Below, in pieces: positions 35,985 to 48,680 of a stretch of 64,000 nt of DNA. The stretch comes from Zhengitettix transpicula. Lineage: Eukaryota; Arthropoda; Insecta; Orthoptera; Tetrigidae. How positions within the stretch are numbered: position 1 is the first letter of the stretch; the number at the start of each line of letters is the position of its first letter. Position numbers and translations under genes: made by a program. The stretch spans positions 28,680,001 to 28,744,000 of the forward strand of contig CM073596.1 of the NCBI GenBank assembly GCA_037074705.1, given 5' to 3'. A model generated the notes under the pieces. That model was not told the DNA's origin, ran no database searches, and saw only the letters and a list, made by a program, of their open reading frames with translations.

Positions 35985-36300
35985 TTTGTCAGATTCATTT
36001 ATAAAATTTTGTTATTTTGAATTTAATTTGTATTTTCCTTTGTAACTTGTGGTGGCAATTGCAAATCACCATCATTAGTAGAGGCCCAGTAAGCGGCTCA
36101 GAGACTATGAGGATTATTAAAGCTGTGGAAATTTTTTAAAAACATAAATATGTACAAAATTTAAAGAAAATCAAAATTGTAATAAATAATATTTTGTTAT
36201 CTGTTTAAAAAATGGTTGAAATTCAAGGTAAAATCCTATTAATTATCTTCCTTTTTAAGAGTTCGAATATCACTTAATTTGGCACAAAGTGTTGGCTTCA
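35985..36300 (+). repeat. Dispersed repeat, second copy of the possible LTR end
   Basis: Collinear with 13741-14010 through the TAGAGG(T/C)CCA, TTGTTATCT and GGCACAAAGTGTTGG landmarks. Divergence is high, so the repeat is old. Confidence 0.4.
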
Positions 36301-38089
36301 TTTTCATTTACTTAACTTGTACAGTACATAATTTGGCTTCAATGTGGTTTTGAATACTACAATATATATATATATATATTTTAAAAGTTGAGTGGAACAT
36401 TGTTTTAATAAATATTACATTGTGTACCAAAAGCGACACTGTAAACCATTTAGGCAGACAATAAAATTCATATGACATCAGCATCACGATGCGATATATG
36501 TGAGTGATCCGGCTCAGCACATTTGATTTTAATTGTTTCGGGGTCAAATAAACGCGATGGTAGATATATACGACTACATTAAAATGGCATGTAGCACCTT
36601 TTGTTAATTGAAATACAGGATTGTGAAATGAAACACGACATATTGCTTTGACATTGGAGTATTTATTGAGCATCGTGTTGTCTGCAGTGATATCTGTTAC
36701 CGATTAAAAGGGCCGAATGTCATTAACGCGAGCAATATTGAAATTAAATTTTTGTTCGCGATGTATCGATTTTAGCTTTAGGTTACTAATTCACAAAATG
36801 ACTTTATTTTCCCTGTATAATTGTTACAAATGATATATAGACCTACTAATATTGCTTTCCAACGTAATACTATATGAAAAATTTAATCTCGGCGCCGAAC
36901 AAATCAAAGACTCAAACACTCCTCAATATTAATGATCATGTTACAATTGAATCAGGTCTGCATAAAATGGTTACATTTACCATTTACAAGTATATCGTTA
37001 TATAATCATTCATTTGATAAAAGCGCACAATTTACGTACGGAGAATAAACTTTAACGGTAAATTACATAAATCAAATTAGGTTTCATCATAAATTCATGC
37101 TTTGTGTGTTTCTAAGTTTCGTGTAAATTAAATAATTTTTAGTTACATTCATCAAAACTCGGTTTTGCTTTTTTCAATCCATACCATCGCGATAAATAAT
37201 TTACATTTTAGTTACGGTGTTTCCGCTCATTAAATTAGTTTTAATAGTGAAATACAGTGTTATGTTAAATAATGTTAACATTTTTACCTACTAATATATG
37301 TTACGGAAGTAAATCTAGACTATACCTATTAAAGTATAATCGATCGAGAATAGTTAGTGGTTATTTTATTTTCGTAACAAACATAACCTTTTGCTTATGT
37401 TTTCTCAGACACTATCTATTTTTGAACGTCTCTCCAGCGGATTATAATTTTGTTACTACTTAAGTTGTAACTGTTACCAACTTATGTTCAATGAAATATT
37501 AATTATAGTCAGTATAAGTTTTTACCAGAATTACGTATTTTGTAGTATTGAATTTCACTTATTAATAATTTGAGTTAAAACTAAGCAATAATAATTTTTT
37601 AATTTCTATTTATTAATGATGGGTGCTAACATTAATTAACAACATTTTTTACTCCCATTGTATGGTTAATATTTTATTTTCTAGGAAAAAAATACCTTAT
37701 GGTCTTTTGTTAGTCGGAAATGAACGTAATTGTTCTGTATTGAACATTTATTTTATTCACGATTCCAAATTCTGACGTTTCAAACTGATTCTGTTAATTT
37801 GTCATTTATAACGTGAATTAAATTTGAGAAAATTATATTACGTGACCCGTCTGGAGAAATTAGTAATTGCACAAGGAATATCTTTTCAGTAATATCAGCC
37901 GAGCTCAATCAAAATAAGCTTTTCTGTGACTTTCTTTGTGAGATGTCAAATATTGCCGGAATTTCACGTCGGGGAACATCTCTGAAATAAATATACATAA
38001 AAAGTTGCAGAAGAGACGTCTCGCTTAAGGGTTGTGTATTTACGGGTGGAAGTAAGAGAAGAGTTTAACTTCTTTTTCCAAGACGAAGC
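36301..38089. other. AT-rich non-coding stretch
   Basis: It includes (TA)n at 36362-36380 and a mixed-composition patch near 36460-36780. The 121-codon minus-strand frame (36308-36673) has no recognised motif. Confidence 0.35.
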
Positions 38090-38420
38090 AAGCAAGGGAG
38101 AGAAAAGATAAAGTCGCGGCTCTGCAGTGTCAACAGCGATCCGCCGTTTTTTTCTCTCTCTCTCTCTCCCCCTTTTACCTCCGTTTTATATTCAGATATG
38201 CAACTTCGCTTTTAGTTAATCAAGCGCACGAAAATCCTGGCCTGGTACTTTCCTTTTAAAGAAGCTCCTCTAAGAAAACATCCCGTCTCAAATTTTCCAC
38301 AATAATCTTTTCTTCTTTTCTGCTCTACGTAAAGCCACCACCCGCCGTTCACTACTTTACATAAAATTATCGGCTTTCCTTCTGTCACTGCATCTCTAAC
38401 ATTTTATTACACGCTTCTCT
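38090..38420. other. GC-richer patch with (CT)n
   Basis: It contains (CT)n at 38152-38168 followed by a pyrimidine-rich stretch. GA/CT tracts are bound by GAGA-type factors in insects, which would suit regulatory DNA, but this is only suggestive. Confidence 0.3.
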
Positions 38421-40379
38421 ACACCTCCACCTAACAATTTCTTTAATTAGGTTAAATAAAGTGACAAGCAAATTTGTGACCAAGGGGCTACCATAGGAAC
38501 TACGAAATCCTTCAATCACGAAACAGGTTCATAACGATGTTCATTAGTCAAATGTATTCATGTTGGTAACGTGGTAAATGAATAAAATATAACAGAACCA
38601 GTATCTTAAATGTGAATCGCAATTAAATTTCTGTCTTTCGAGGGGCGATTTTTATTTTCACTGAAGGTTTTAACGAGGTATTATTTACCGTGCTTTCAAT
38701 TTTTATAAAAATTACGTAGGGGAGGCTAGAAATGAAACTGCGACTTGTCTATCGACCATGGAGATTTATTGCTGGGAAAGGTAAGGAATTAGCATTGTTA
38801 GATCTTGCGACTCAGAATGTTGTGACATTTCGTTGCAAAAATCGCAATCAACTACGAGAATCTTGTAACATTTTAATGATCTTAAAATTCAAATATATAA
38901 ACCTGCAGATATTATGCTTTTAATTTGTCTAATTTTAAAATTATGGTTAAAAAAAGTAATTATTACGATTAATATCAACAATTTTAAACATAAAAATAGA
39001 AAAATCAGCCATTAAAATGTAATCAGATACAAATTCTATAATTTCAACAAAAATCTTATTTCTGAATGTTTTTATTATATTGCTATTAATTTATTTGCCT
39101 TCGCTATGTTTGGGTTCCTATATATTTTAATATCTGTAATACAAACAACTGAGGAGATTTAGACTATTTAAAATTAATTACCGTTCTGGAAGAAATTGTA
39201 GTGGATGATTGTCGAAAATATTTCAATTCAGTGCAGTTTGATCTTACGTTTCTATCGTTAAGCGACATACAGAAGTCGATGTTGCTATTTCACTGTCAGT
39301 TAAAAATATGATGTAGCATCCATAAGCCGCATTCAGTTTTTGTTGCTTCTAGCGGAGAAGAGGAAGTTCGATTGTCGCGCAAGGAAAAATTGAAAGTTTG
39401 AGTGCGAAGAAATTGTTAGATATCACGGCAAGGACAATTTAGAGAACAGAAAAAGAATTTACAGAAGATTTCTAAAAAGTTAAAGTTTATATAGACTTAG
39501 TAGATGCTGTTCGAGGAGAGACGCAACCAGAAATGTGTGAAACATGAAAGAATTATTTTTTTTGGAGCCGTAAAACCGTTGCAGCTGAAAAAAGCAGATG
39601 ACGGTTAACAGAAGGTGCAGCAGTATGTGTTTGGACTGAACCGAGCAGGTCCATGTCAACAAGACATACCTATGCACTGAATTCCTTCTACCCTGAAAAA
39701 GAACTATTATTTTAGTATTCGAAACGTTGGTCTTCTTGTTATATTTCTTTAATCTTCTCCGTTCCTCTATCAGACTACATATTCCCGTTACTAAGAATTC
39801 CTTTTTAAATTCTGTTGTTCTTAAACTTCCTTCCTTACCTTAAACCGACCAGGCAATAGAAAACCAGATAATAATACCTACTAAAAATTCTACACTGTTT
39901 CCATTCGAAAGTACCAAATGTCTGATAGGAATTTAATAAAATATGAACTTCAGATTACCGAACCAGGAAACAAGGAAAATTATACTTTGTATTGTAATAA
40001 CATTTTATTGGAAAGCTCATCAGGAAAATTAACATAAATCAATACACATTTGTACAAATAAATATGACAATTTTATTTTGATACAGGTGATAATAATTAA
40101 TTAAACAGAAAGTTGGATAAAACAACAAATAAATTACTACAACTGTAAAAGTGATACTTCCTGTATGCATGTATATTTACACAAAAATTAAATCATTAAT
40201 AACATAATAAATAAATAACCTTTAATATTTACACAATCGATTACTCGATCACAAATGACACCCAATCAGACAAGGTAGACATGGGCGCCGACAGGATTAT
40301 TTTAATGGAGGTGCTTCTGCTCTACACAGTATACTATTAGTATACTTATAAAATATAATTTATAATAGTGCATCCTTAT
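38421..40379. other. AT-rich non-coding stretch
   Basis: Nothing is recognised. TTTTTGTTGCTTCTAG at about 39339 also occurs, inverted, near 34450, which may be a trace of a shared repeat. Confidence 0.35.
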
Positions 40380-41049
40380 AATCATTAAAGATTAACAGAA
40401 GAATTAATTGTGTACTGCGAAAGTTTTTAGAAATCCTTCCAATTGTTTTATTTTATTTTATATTCTTTTCTTGCCTGGCGTTTACAATTACAAGTTTCAG
40501 AAACACCAGAGAGACGTTATAAAAACGAGGGACGACGTCTAATGCTGAATATATTAATAATATTGCTGGCTGTTTATTTATTCAATGATGTATACAAATT
40601 ATACACGCATTAACAACATAAAAAATAAATTATGTGTTGACATATATCAATGAAATTAGGAAGTGTATTTATTTATTACGTATATATTTATTAATTCTTT
40701 CTTTACACGTAAGGCAGCAAAATTATATATACGAAACGCCTGTCTGTGTACTGCGAAAATGTAACGAGAAACGAGAGCTTGATTCCTTCATTGCCTGACG
40801 TTTTACAATTAATTATAAGTTTCGGGATAAACACCAGAAAACAGACGCCTAAATATATTTATTATTAGTAATTAATACTGATGGTTGACTGACGTATAAT
40901 GTCAATAGTTAAATAAATAGATGAAATTAAGTATATTTATTTATTAATCTTTCCTTCAAGCGTAAATAAAATAAATAAATATTACAAGCACACGCATTTT
41001 TGTTTGTTCTGCGAAAATTTAACGAGAAAAGGGAGCTCGTTTCAGCCTC

Positions 41050-41171
41050 GAGCACCAGGATAGTGTAAGAGCCGAGGAGTTGGCGAGTATTAGGAGCTAA
41101 GCAGGTGAGCAGGTGGCGCGGAGCTCGGATGACCACGCGACCTACTTGGCCCTTACACTATCCTGGTGCTC
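41050..41171. repeat. 20-bp perfect inverted repeat at the cluster core
   Basis: GAGCACCAGGATAGTGTAAG (41050-41069) and its exact complement (41152-41171) enclose about 82 bases of GC-rich DNA. It sits near the orientation switch of the surrounding cluster. Confidence 0.85.
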
Positions 41172-41399
41172 CGCTCGGAATATTCGCTGAATTCTCGCCA
41201 CAATCCCAATCTCACTCAGATTTTTCTTCTATCATCAATATATATATATATATATATATTTTATATTATTTACTTCTTTCTTAATTTAATCTATTTGTTA
41301 TATATATTTATTGATTGATATGTTTGTTAACACGCAATTTATATTCTATGTTGTTAATGCGAGTATAATTATTGAACGGAGAGGTTTGAAGAAACAAAG

Positions 41400-41402
<3 letters not shown>

Positions 41403-41467
<65 letters not shown>
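41403..41467. repeat. (TA)n microsatellite, 65 bp
   Basis: Longest uninterrupted TA run in the window. A shorter run lies at about 41240-41260. The low-complexity minus-strand open frame across it is an artefact. Confidence 0.95.
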
Positions 41468-41468
<1 letters not shown>

Positions 41469-41699
41469 CATTCATTAAATGTCGTCTCTAAATAAATAAA
41501 TTTTCTACTGTTCCTTAAGCTTGTAATTGTAAACGCCTCGCAAAAAAGACTCTTAATTATCAAATTATTTTAACATTAAACGTCGTCTCTCGTATAATAA
41601 TTTATTTCTCTGGCGTTCTTGACAGAAATTTGTAATTCCAAACGCCAGGAAAAAAAGGCTCTTCTTCTTCTTTATTATCAATATAAAACGAAAAAAATA

Positions 41700-41940
41700 A
41701 AAAATTGGGAAAATTTTGTCCGCCGCACGTCCCAGGAATTCTGCTTACATCTTCGCCGAGTGTTTAGAACTCACCTGTAACACGCAGCAGCTAAAGTACG
41801 CGTATTCCACTAATTTGGTATTTCTTTTCGTCCTCGTTCGTTTCAACGTTTGCTTCGCCCAATGCCTGATTTCTTTATTTTATATCCCTACAATATGTTT
41901 CCGTTTGCCCCGTAAAATATTGGAATGCACAGTTTAATTG
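41700..41940 (+). repeat. Duplicated block, copy without insert
   Basis: Shares GCCGCACGTCCCAGGAATTC, ACGCAGCAGCTAAAGTACGC and the following ~120 bases with 42350-42915. Here the two parts are joined by only about 20 bases. Confidence 0.75.
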
Positions 41941-42473
41941 TAATTGAATTGTAAACGCCAGCAAAACAGACTCTTAATTATGAATATAAAATAAAATAAT
42001 TGGAAGAATTTCTAAAAACTTACGCAGTACAGATTCTTTAATGACTGTTTTGCAGTCTTACGCGTAAAGGAACGATGAATAAATAAATAAATAGCTTCTT
42101 AATTTCGTCAATTTATTTAAAGATTGATATATTTGTGAAACCATAATTGCTTTTTTATGTTGCTAAGGAGGAGGATTGACGAAACACAAAAATATTATTA
42201 ATATAATCAGCATTAGACGTAGTCTCTCGTTTCATTAGTTTACTGGTATTTCTGAAACTTGTTGTAATTGTAAAGGACAGGCATAAAAGGCTCTTTATTG
42301 TCAATATAAAACAAAAAAATTAAAAAATTGGAAAAAATTAAAAAACCTTACTCAGCCGCACGTCCCAGGAATTCTGCTTACAACTTCGCCGACCCCGAGG
42401 GGACACGCGGAGAGAACTCGAAGCCGAGCGAATTTGGAAGCAGACAGGGAAGTGTTTTGGAGTAAGGACCCCG

Positions 42474-42552
42474 CCGGGACTCGAACCCATAGCCGGCCAC
42501 GCACAGAGTCATTGCGTTACACCGACCTGAATTCTATCCACTGAGCCACGGA
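42474..42552 (-). repeat. tRNA-like SINE head
   Basis: On the minus strand: GTCCGTGGCTCAGTGG (A box TGGCTCAGTGG), then a B box GGGTTCGAGTCCC (42476-42488). Both internal RNA polymerase III promoter boxes are well preserved, but the middle is too long and unstructured for a tRNA. Confidence 0.7.
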
Positions 42553-42655
42553 CGAGGCGAAGTTTGGACGTTTTAATGTCCCTTAAGAGTCGCAAACCTC
42601 GGCCGTGAGGGCTAAATAACAATTAGAAACAGAAAAAATACTAGCGCAGTGAGCG

Positions 42656-42715
42656 AGGCTCGAACTCGGAACCTCATGATCCACGCATCCAGGCTTTAAT
42701 CACCTCAGCCACTGG
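42656..42715 (-). repeat. Second tRNA-like SINE head
   Basis: On the minus strand: TGGCTGAGGTGATTAAAGCC (A box region), and GTTCCGAGTTCGAGCC as the B box. It lies about 170 bases upstream, on that strand, of the first head. Confidence 0.65.
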
Positions 42716-42915
42716 CTTGCGATGAAGACTGAGCCTTTGGAACTGATACAAAAACCCTCCCCCTTCATCATGTAACATGCAGCAGCTAAAGTACGCGTAT
42801 TGCACTAATGTGGTATTACTTGTCCTCCTTCCCGTTTCAAACTTTGCTTCGTCCAACGCCTGATTTCTTTGTTTTATTACCCTATAAGATGCCATTTCCT
42901 CTGTAAAATACTGGA

Positions 42916-44491
42916 ATAATCATTTTACCTTAATTTCTCGCACAAGACAGCAGATTGGTTCCTTTAGTTGCACGTATTTTCATCGTGCGACTCGTTAATT
43001 TGGGGCGGGGAGGAAAAAGGAATAGAAATGACATTTAAAAATGCAATTGTTCACAAGTTAATTTATTTCTCGAATGTTACAATTTGAAGAAAACCTGGAA
43101 ATAATTTTACAATAGTTTATCATATATATTATGACACACAGTTTTAATTATTATAAATTTTGGGCACTAACTGCTTGGATTTTGTGTATTTTCCTGCACT
43201 TAACAATTCTATTTCCAAGTGGAGGCTGTTCAAGTCTCGTTAGTATTGAACAAATTCCATGACTTGAAAGATACGTCATGTAAGGAAATTTAATTATAAT
43301 AATTTATTCCTTAACTGTAAATTATTGCCTATGCATGACGAATTTTAAAAACCTTATTAATAAAAAATCAACAGTTTCAATTCCTCCTAGTTTGCCGAAA
43401 TCAAAACCCTAGCTTCTACCGTTCAGATAAAACTCACAAAACTGATTTCCATTAAGGACGGTTGCTGATTCTATGTTATTAAAATCTTTCAAAATGTTTT
43501 AGTCGCCGTCTCGATGTACTTGAAAATAAGAATGGTGTCTGAAGAACTCGGAGACGTCATGAACGATGACGTACTTGCGAGATATGACGTAGTACCTTTG
43601 TTAGCCCGTTGTTCCTTACTGTAACTCATCTGTTCCGCTATTGCGGTTTTCTTAGCGTAAACGTGACGAAAGCATTTGAAGCTTCAAAGTACTCCACCTA
43701 ATTTAATAGCTGATATTATTGTAATAATTAAAAAATAACTCAGGGCACCAGGAGTAAATTCCTTAAATTCAATTAACCGGCGTATAATTGTAAGGCGTAA
43801 CCCGGGTTCGAATTTTCACAGAAAAAACATAATAAGACACTGAAAAGTTTCTAATCTCCAAAGTTCTTTATGAAAATAAAAAAATTGAAAATTATAGATT
43901 CGCCAAAGACAATTGTTACCAATGTAAGAGTGAGAACGTAGCAATTACAAGTATAGGATTATAAACTATATTCATGTTGACATAACGTTAGAAGATGCTG
44001 TAATCGCTTACCCGCTCCCTCGGATGCTTTTACTAGACGAATGGCGGCCCAGGCGCCACTGCATATGCAGAAATAATTTATTTTACTCAAACAAACGACA
44101 ATCGTCTTATTGCAGCAGCCAAACAAACGATTTACCACGACTCGTAAATACTTGAGTCTCTCAGTGACCGTATCTCAGGGGTCCTGGCTTTGATCAATTA
44201 CGTGGGGCGGGATCAATTATTGAAAACAAAATATATAATTTAATGCACAAATGGGGTAGATACAAATATAAAGAACGACTCCTCAATCGTTAAATGTTGC
44301 TCTCTGATACGCACTCACATTCAAACAACTTAAGTCTAAACCTAAAAACTATTAATGAAAGTTCTAAGAATTCACAATTTAGCCAAATTTATAAAGTTAA
44401 GACGTTCTTTAAATGTATAAATCCTGGAACAAAAGAAAAGTACAATTAGAACACTTGAGATAATGTAACAAAAGTTGGCAAGAAAACTCAC
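42916..44491. other. Non-coding with weak signals
   Basis: A B-box-like GGGTTCGAATTTTC at 43805-43818 suggests a SINE relic without a clear A box. The GC-richer patch at 43980-44200 has two CAAACAAAC forkhead-type sites. On its minus strand, a pyrimidine-rich CAG near 44046 and GTAAGC near 43998 could bound a ~46-nt exon, but support is thin. Confidence 0.3.
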
Positions 44492-44533
44492 CGCCGAACA
44501 GAACCTCATCCTCTGCACCCACGTGGAATCATT
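44492..44533 (-). CDS. Candidate 42-nt exon
   Basis: On the minus strand, a strong acceptor (TATTTTCTTTCCTTTTGCAG) ends at 44534 and a consensus donor (GCG|GTGAGT) begins at 44491. The 42 bases between are exactly 14 codons and only one phase is open, reading NDSTWVQRMRFCSA. The other phases hit stops. No match to a known protein was recognised and no partner exon was established. If real, the window is intronic to a minus-strand gene with a cassette microexon. Confidence 0.35.
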
Positions 44534-45281
44534 CTGCAAAAGGAAAGAAAATAGGAATATTAACATTTTGCTGTAATGTAGACAATGTTACAAGGGTTTA
44601 CTTAATTTAAATTTTACAAACTAATATGCCATCTCTGTACACAATTAGATCGTTTACTGAATTAAATTGAAACAACTAAGGATCCTGGACAACACGTTTT
44701 GTGATTATAAATAATACCATAAAATAAACTGGCAGTAATCACACTATGAAGAAGATGGGTTTTTAAAATTGTAATCATAAAGCAGAAATTATGCCAAATA
44801 AATATAGACAACGCAAATATTTCCTTTTATTGAAATGATCAATCCCTACACTTGAGATGCAGTGCAAGAAGGAATTATTTTAGATCAGAATTAATAAGAT
44901 TAAACTGGATGGATGAGAAAATGATTCTTGACATAAGTGTTTGATACACTTCTCTGGAAACAGGTATGGGAACTTAAGAAAGCTTGCAATTCAATTCAAG
45001 GAAAGAATATCCTGGATAACAAAAGTCATTCGAATATCCTTAGTAAAGATGTGTTAATTTCAAAAGATTTATTCAAACTAACAAGCAAAATCTAATATTG
45101 AAAACAAATTAGAGAATGATGGTCAATTCTTCAAACAAAAACTATGTGGAATAATGTGAAAGAGACCAATTGAAAAACGTCACTTTCAGTTTGAACAATT
45201 ATAAATTACAAGAGCCACAAATCATTTGACAAGAAGTCAGCAATTATTTTAAGACTATTGCTGAAACCCGAGTTACGACAA
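44534..45281. other. AT-rich non-coding stretch
   Basis: Nothing is recognised. Confidence 0.4.
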
Positions 45282-46019
45282 TCTATATAATAAAAAAGGA
45301 TGTATATTTGTATGTATGTATTTACGTTGTTCTTTATACAAATTTTATCGCGTGGACAGATGCAACACAAATTGGTATACGTATTCTGCCAAAATCGAGA
45401 ACCGGTACTGTGGGGGTGACAATCCCATAGCATAAAGGTGGAAAGAATTATAATTTTAAAAAGTGATCATTAAGTGATAAATTACTGCGCGCCAATATAT
45501 CATGACGTCACGCGACAGAGAGAGACGTTACTACGCGACGAACAAAGGAAATAGTTCGATTTTTCCGTAATAAAATGAAGCAGAAATATTTTCATTGAAT
45601 AAAAGTATAATTCTATCCAGTAATACTCCATCGAATGATAATAAAAAACAATACAAAATCCTTTACAATCGTTGCGGAAAATGTTAGTTAATTTAGTGAG
45701 TGCAATATGGCCACCATTTCTTTACATTTAGCTATCAATTTGATCACTTCAATCCTTCGTAATGTCTGAAGACTGCAATATTGAAGGAGTATATTTATGT
45801 ATTGGTAAAGAAATTCGGAGGTATGTTTGTTGAGATTGATGCAATAAAATTCAATGTATTTTATAGCTGTTCAATTAAAGCACTATTGGTTGAAATTGTG
45901 TACGGAACTAGGAATAGTTAGATTTAGGTTGTGTCTTCTGGACTAAAGATTAATATAGAATTAAATTCTTTTTTGGGTTTATATAAATAAGACACGGGCA
46001 ACGCCGGGCACTCAGCTAG
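45282..46019 (+). mobile_element. Helitron-like non-autonomous element 4
   Basis: Same ends as 28551-29443: TCTATATAATAAAAAAGGATG after A, and GGGCAACGCCGGGCACTCAGCTAG before T. It is shorter because it lacks the internal duplication and has a small deletion after TGTCTGAAG. High similarity to the 28.6-kb copy points to recent activity of the family. Confidence 0.85.
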
Positions 46020-47302
46020 TGATCAATTTATTACACCAGATCTATCAAGTAGAACAAATAGTTCCATATTCTCACAGTAGGAGAAATTTATGAAATATCT
46101 AACCACAAATCCATTTCCTGACGGCAATGATGTTCCTGATACCCTTTTTTATAAAGTGTTATAATCTAATAGTTAAGCCCCGGACCCCGATGCCATAGTT
46201 TTCAAGTTGTGAATAAAATGTTGTGGTTTATTTAGTCAAAAAATTGGTTGAGGCGCATAAAAACTCCCATCGCTATTTCACATTTGTCAACTGCACTTTG
46301 GGCTCGCTTAGAAAAGTTATGTCGCTTGAATCGTCGAGAAATTGCCAGTCACTCTTTGACACTAGTTCTACCATTTTCTACCACTTCATTAAATCTTATT
46401 CTTCAAGCGTTGTTTTTTACGTACATTTCGAGTCTCTGAACCCAAGTGCTAAAGCAATTACGAACCCTAAGCGTTTCACATTTCCTATCCTCAATTCTCA
46501 GTTTTGCTATTCTGTTCTCCTTTAACTGTCCCCTTACACGAGGACTACGAGACCAATCACTTTGCAATTAAAAACTGTTTCATAATAAACGAAACATTGT
46601 CAATGCAAGTGCCTCTCCCAGGTGTTGGCATAGTTATATTGGTAGTTGTAGTTGATAGGTTGCAAGAAGCCAGCAGATTATTTAACTGGGTGGTCTCATA
46701 GTTAGGTGGAACTCAAAAATCAACACACAAAATTATACATAATTTAGGACACAATCTATTAAGATAACTATCAATGTCAATGAATTTTTTAAATGCATTT
46801 ATTCTACACAAAGAAAACTACTGTGTTTGCATCTAATGTGTGAGGCTGTAGCTTTTTAACCCCACGCCCCTACAATTACACTTTTACTATGCAGCCAATC
46901 AGAGCTCAGTATTTATGTTTGTTAAGTTTTCAAATTACGCAATAATATAAACTACAAATTGAAATAAGAACGCAAATGTGCTTATAAGATATTAGACTAA
47001 TTGACAATTGTGAAAAAATCTACGTAAATCTGAATCTAAGATGTCGGAAGCCGTGATGCAGGTGGCGTGACATCACTAAGAACATTCAAAAGATAATATT
47101 ATAAAAAATTGTTTTTTTCTAGGAGGGAATGAAAGTAAGCTTGTCTATCATTTTTACCCTCAGGCATACGTACAAAATAGATTCCACTTACACAAATATT
47201 TAAGAACAAAATAAAAATTATTTTTAAATAAATTTTAAAAACACCAGCCTAAATTTTATTATCAAATTTAAAACATAATATTCTAAAAAAACATAACGTT
47301 TC
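46020..47302. other. AT-rich non-coding stretch
   Basis: Open frames of 100, 63 and 65 codons at 46223-46701 overlap in different phases and resemble no known family. Nothing else is recognised. Confidence 0.35.
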
Positions 47303-47370
47303 ATCCCGAGTGGCTAAGTTGTTATAAATTTCGCCCGGTAATTGGAGGTCCCGGGTTCGATCGAGATTTT
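47303..47370 (+). repeat. tRNA-like SINE head
   Basis: CCCGAGTGGCTAAGTTG gives an A box and GGTCCCGGGTTCGATCG a good B box 35 bases further on. No downstream SINE body was matched in the window. Confidence 0.55.
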
Positions 47371-48079
47371 TCCATCCTGATACTTTAATTCAAGTAAAAA
47401 AATATTAAACGTTTATATTTATAAGTAATTCATAACATTACGGATCGGCAAATGAAACATTTTAATGTTAACCAACAACATATGACAATATTTTCAAATT
47501 AACAGCAATAAAATGAAGCAGTGTCCTGGATTATTTTCAGGGAGGTGCATCTGCACTTTACTATTAACTAATAAAATATAATTTGCATATAAAATTAGAC
47601 ATTTATGTTGTGACAGTTACGTTAATGTCATACTTTAATGAGTCGCATCACTGCTGGGAGAATTACAATAAGTAAATATGAATATAAAGGCGATACACGA
47701 TTACATAAATAAATTAACGACAGACTAGCCGCGATGGAGTTTGCGGTCATTTTGTAGAATGCTCAAAAAATATTGGCAATGCAGGCCATCAACCACCAGA
47801 ATATCTATCTTCATCCCATATTTACATTCTATAATTTCTTCTCCGAGAAATCGACAAGGTGATGAACAAATTTGGACGTCAACCTAGACGTCATAAGATT
47901 TTATTGAAACGGTGACTTAATAAAAATTTATTTCTTAATGTTTTTCTGTGTATTTTCTTTCGTGGCAGTGGGGTGCAAGTCCAGAAGTTGGATAACAGTG
48001 TTAATGAATAAGGCAAAAATAATAGTAAAATGTAATGAAAATAAGAGATAATTGAGCATGTTTGATTGAATACGATTTC
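47371..48079. other. AT-rich non-coding stretch
   Basis: Nothing is recognised. Confidence 0.4.
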
Positions 48080-48680
48080 TTAAATTAGCCCGTCTTGACG
48101 TAGGGTGTTGTTAATGCCTACGAGTGGTTTTGAAGAGCTCATGTTTGCAAAGCGCTATTTGATTAAGCACGCATATTTTGCGTCGTATTGTTGGCAAGGG
48201 TTACACGTTTGCGCGTCGCTGTGGACTGAGAGGGGAACTATGTTTTGCGCTTGCCTTTCATCATATCTGCTTCCTCCCCTGCAGTGTTTCTGTCCCTCTC
48301 ACGTTCTCTCTCTACGAGTCCTTTGTTTTCGGAACGTGTTTATGAGAGGAAAGGCGAGGGCCGTTTTAGTTATTGAAGCGTCACGAGAGAGATTATTCAC
48401 GTCAGCAACAGAGCGGCGAAACAGACTGCCGAAAAAAACCCATGCGGTCTGCTAAACAAATCTGCAAGCCACCGCTGAGTGTTCAAGTGGCCATCCACAC
48501 ACATGGCCACCGTGGCTAACCAATACCGAAGCACTCAATTACACTGCAATTACCACGAGCTGGGACACTTATTGTCCCGCCAGGGCGAACAATGTGACAC
48601 GCTAATAATAAATTACGAAATTAGTCATAAATTTCCTCAATATTCTGACACACCCTCTAAATTCTGAATAACAACATTAT
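48080..48680. other. GC-richer single-copy island
   Basis: It contains a 116-codon plus-strand frame (48105-48455) rich in Cys, Arg and Leu, with no recognisable domain and no clear splice sites. Composition suggests an unmethylated or conserved island; function unknown. Confidence 0.3.

Larger units (their letters stand above)
40380..42345. repeat. Complex repeat cluster with units in opposite orientations
   Basis: Units are marked by GCCTGGCGTTTACAATTAC(AAG), a (G/C)TGTACTGCGAAA phrase and TTTATTTATTA-rich DNA ending in TTTACACGTAAGG or a variant. They occur in forward orientation at about 40408-40740 and 40745-41010. The reverse complement occurs at about 41515-41690, 41935-42060 and 42207-42345. 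The segment 40430-40560 is the reverse complement of 42207-42340. The arrangement is a head-to-head satellite-like cluster interrupted by a GC-richer core (41010-41215) and two (TA)n tracts. Confidence 0.65.
42350..42915 (+). repeat. Duplicated block, copy with ~370-bp SINE-like insert
   Basis: Same landmarks as 41700-41940, but about 42397-42770 is extra. The extra DNA contains two tRNA-like heads on the minus strand, so the simplest reading is insertion of one or two SINEs after the duplication. Confidence 0.7.

Noticed and set aside
48105..48455. 116-codon frame in a GC-richer island
   Set aside because: Odd composition (many Cys and Arg), no known motif and no supporting signals.
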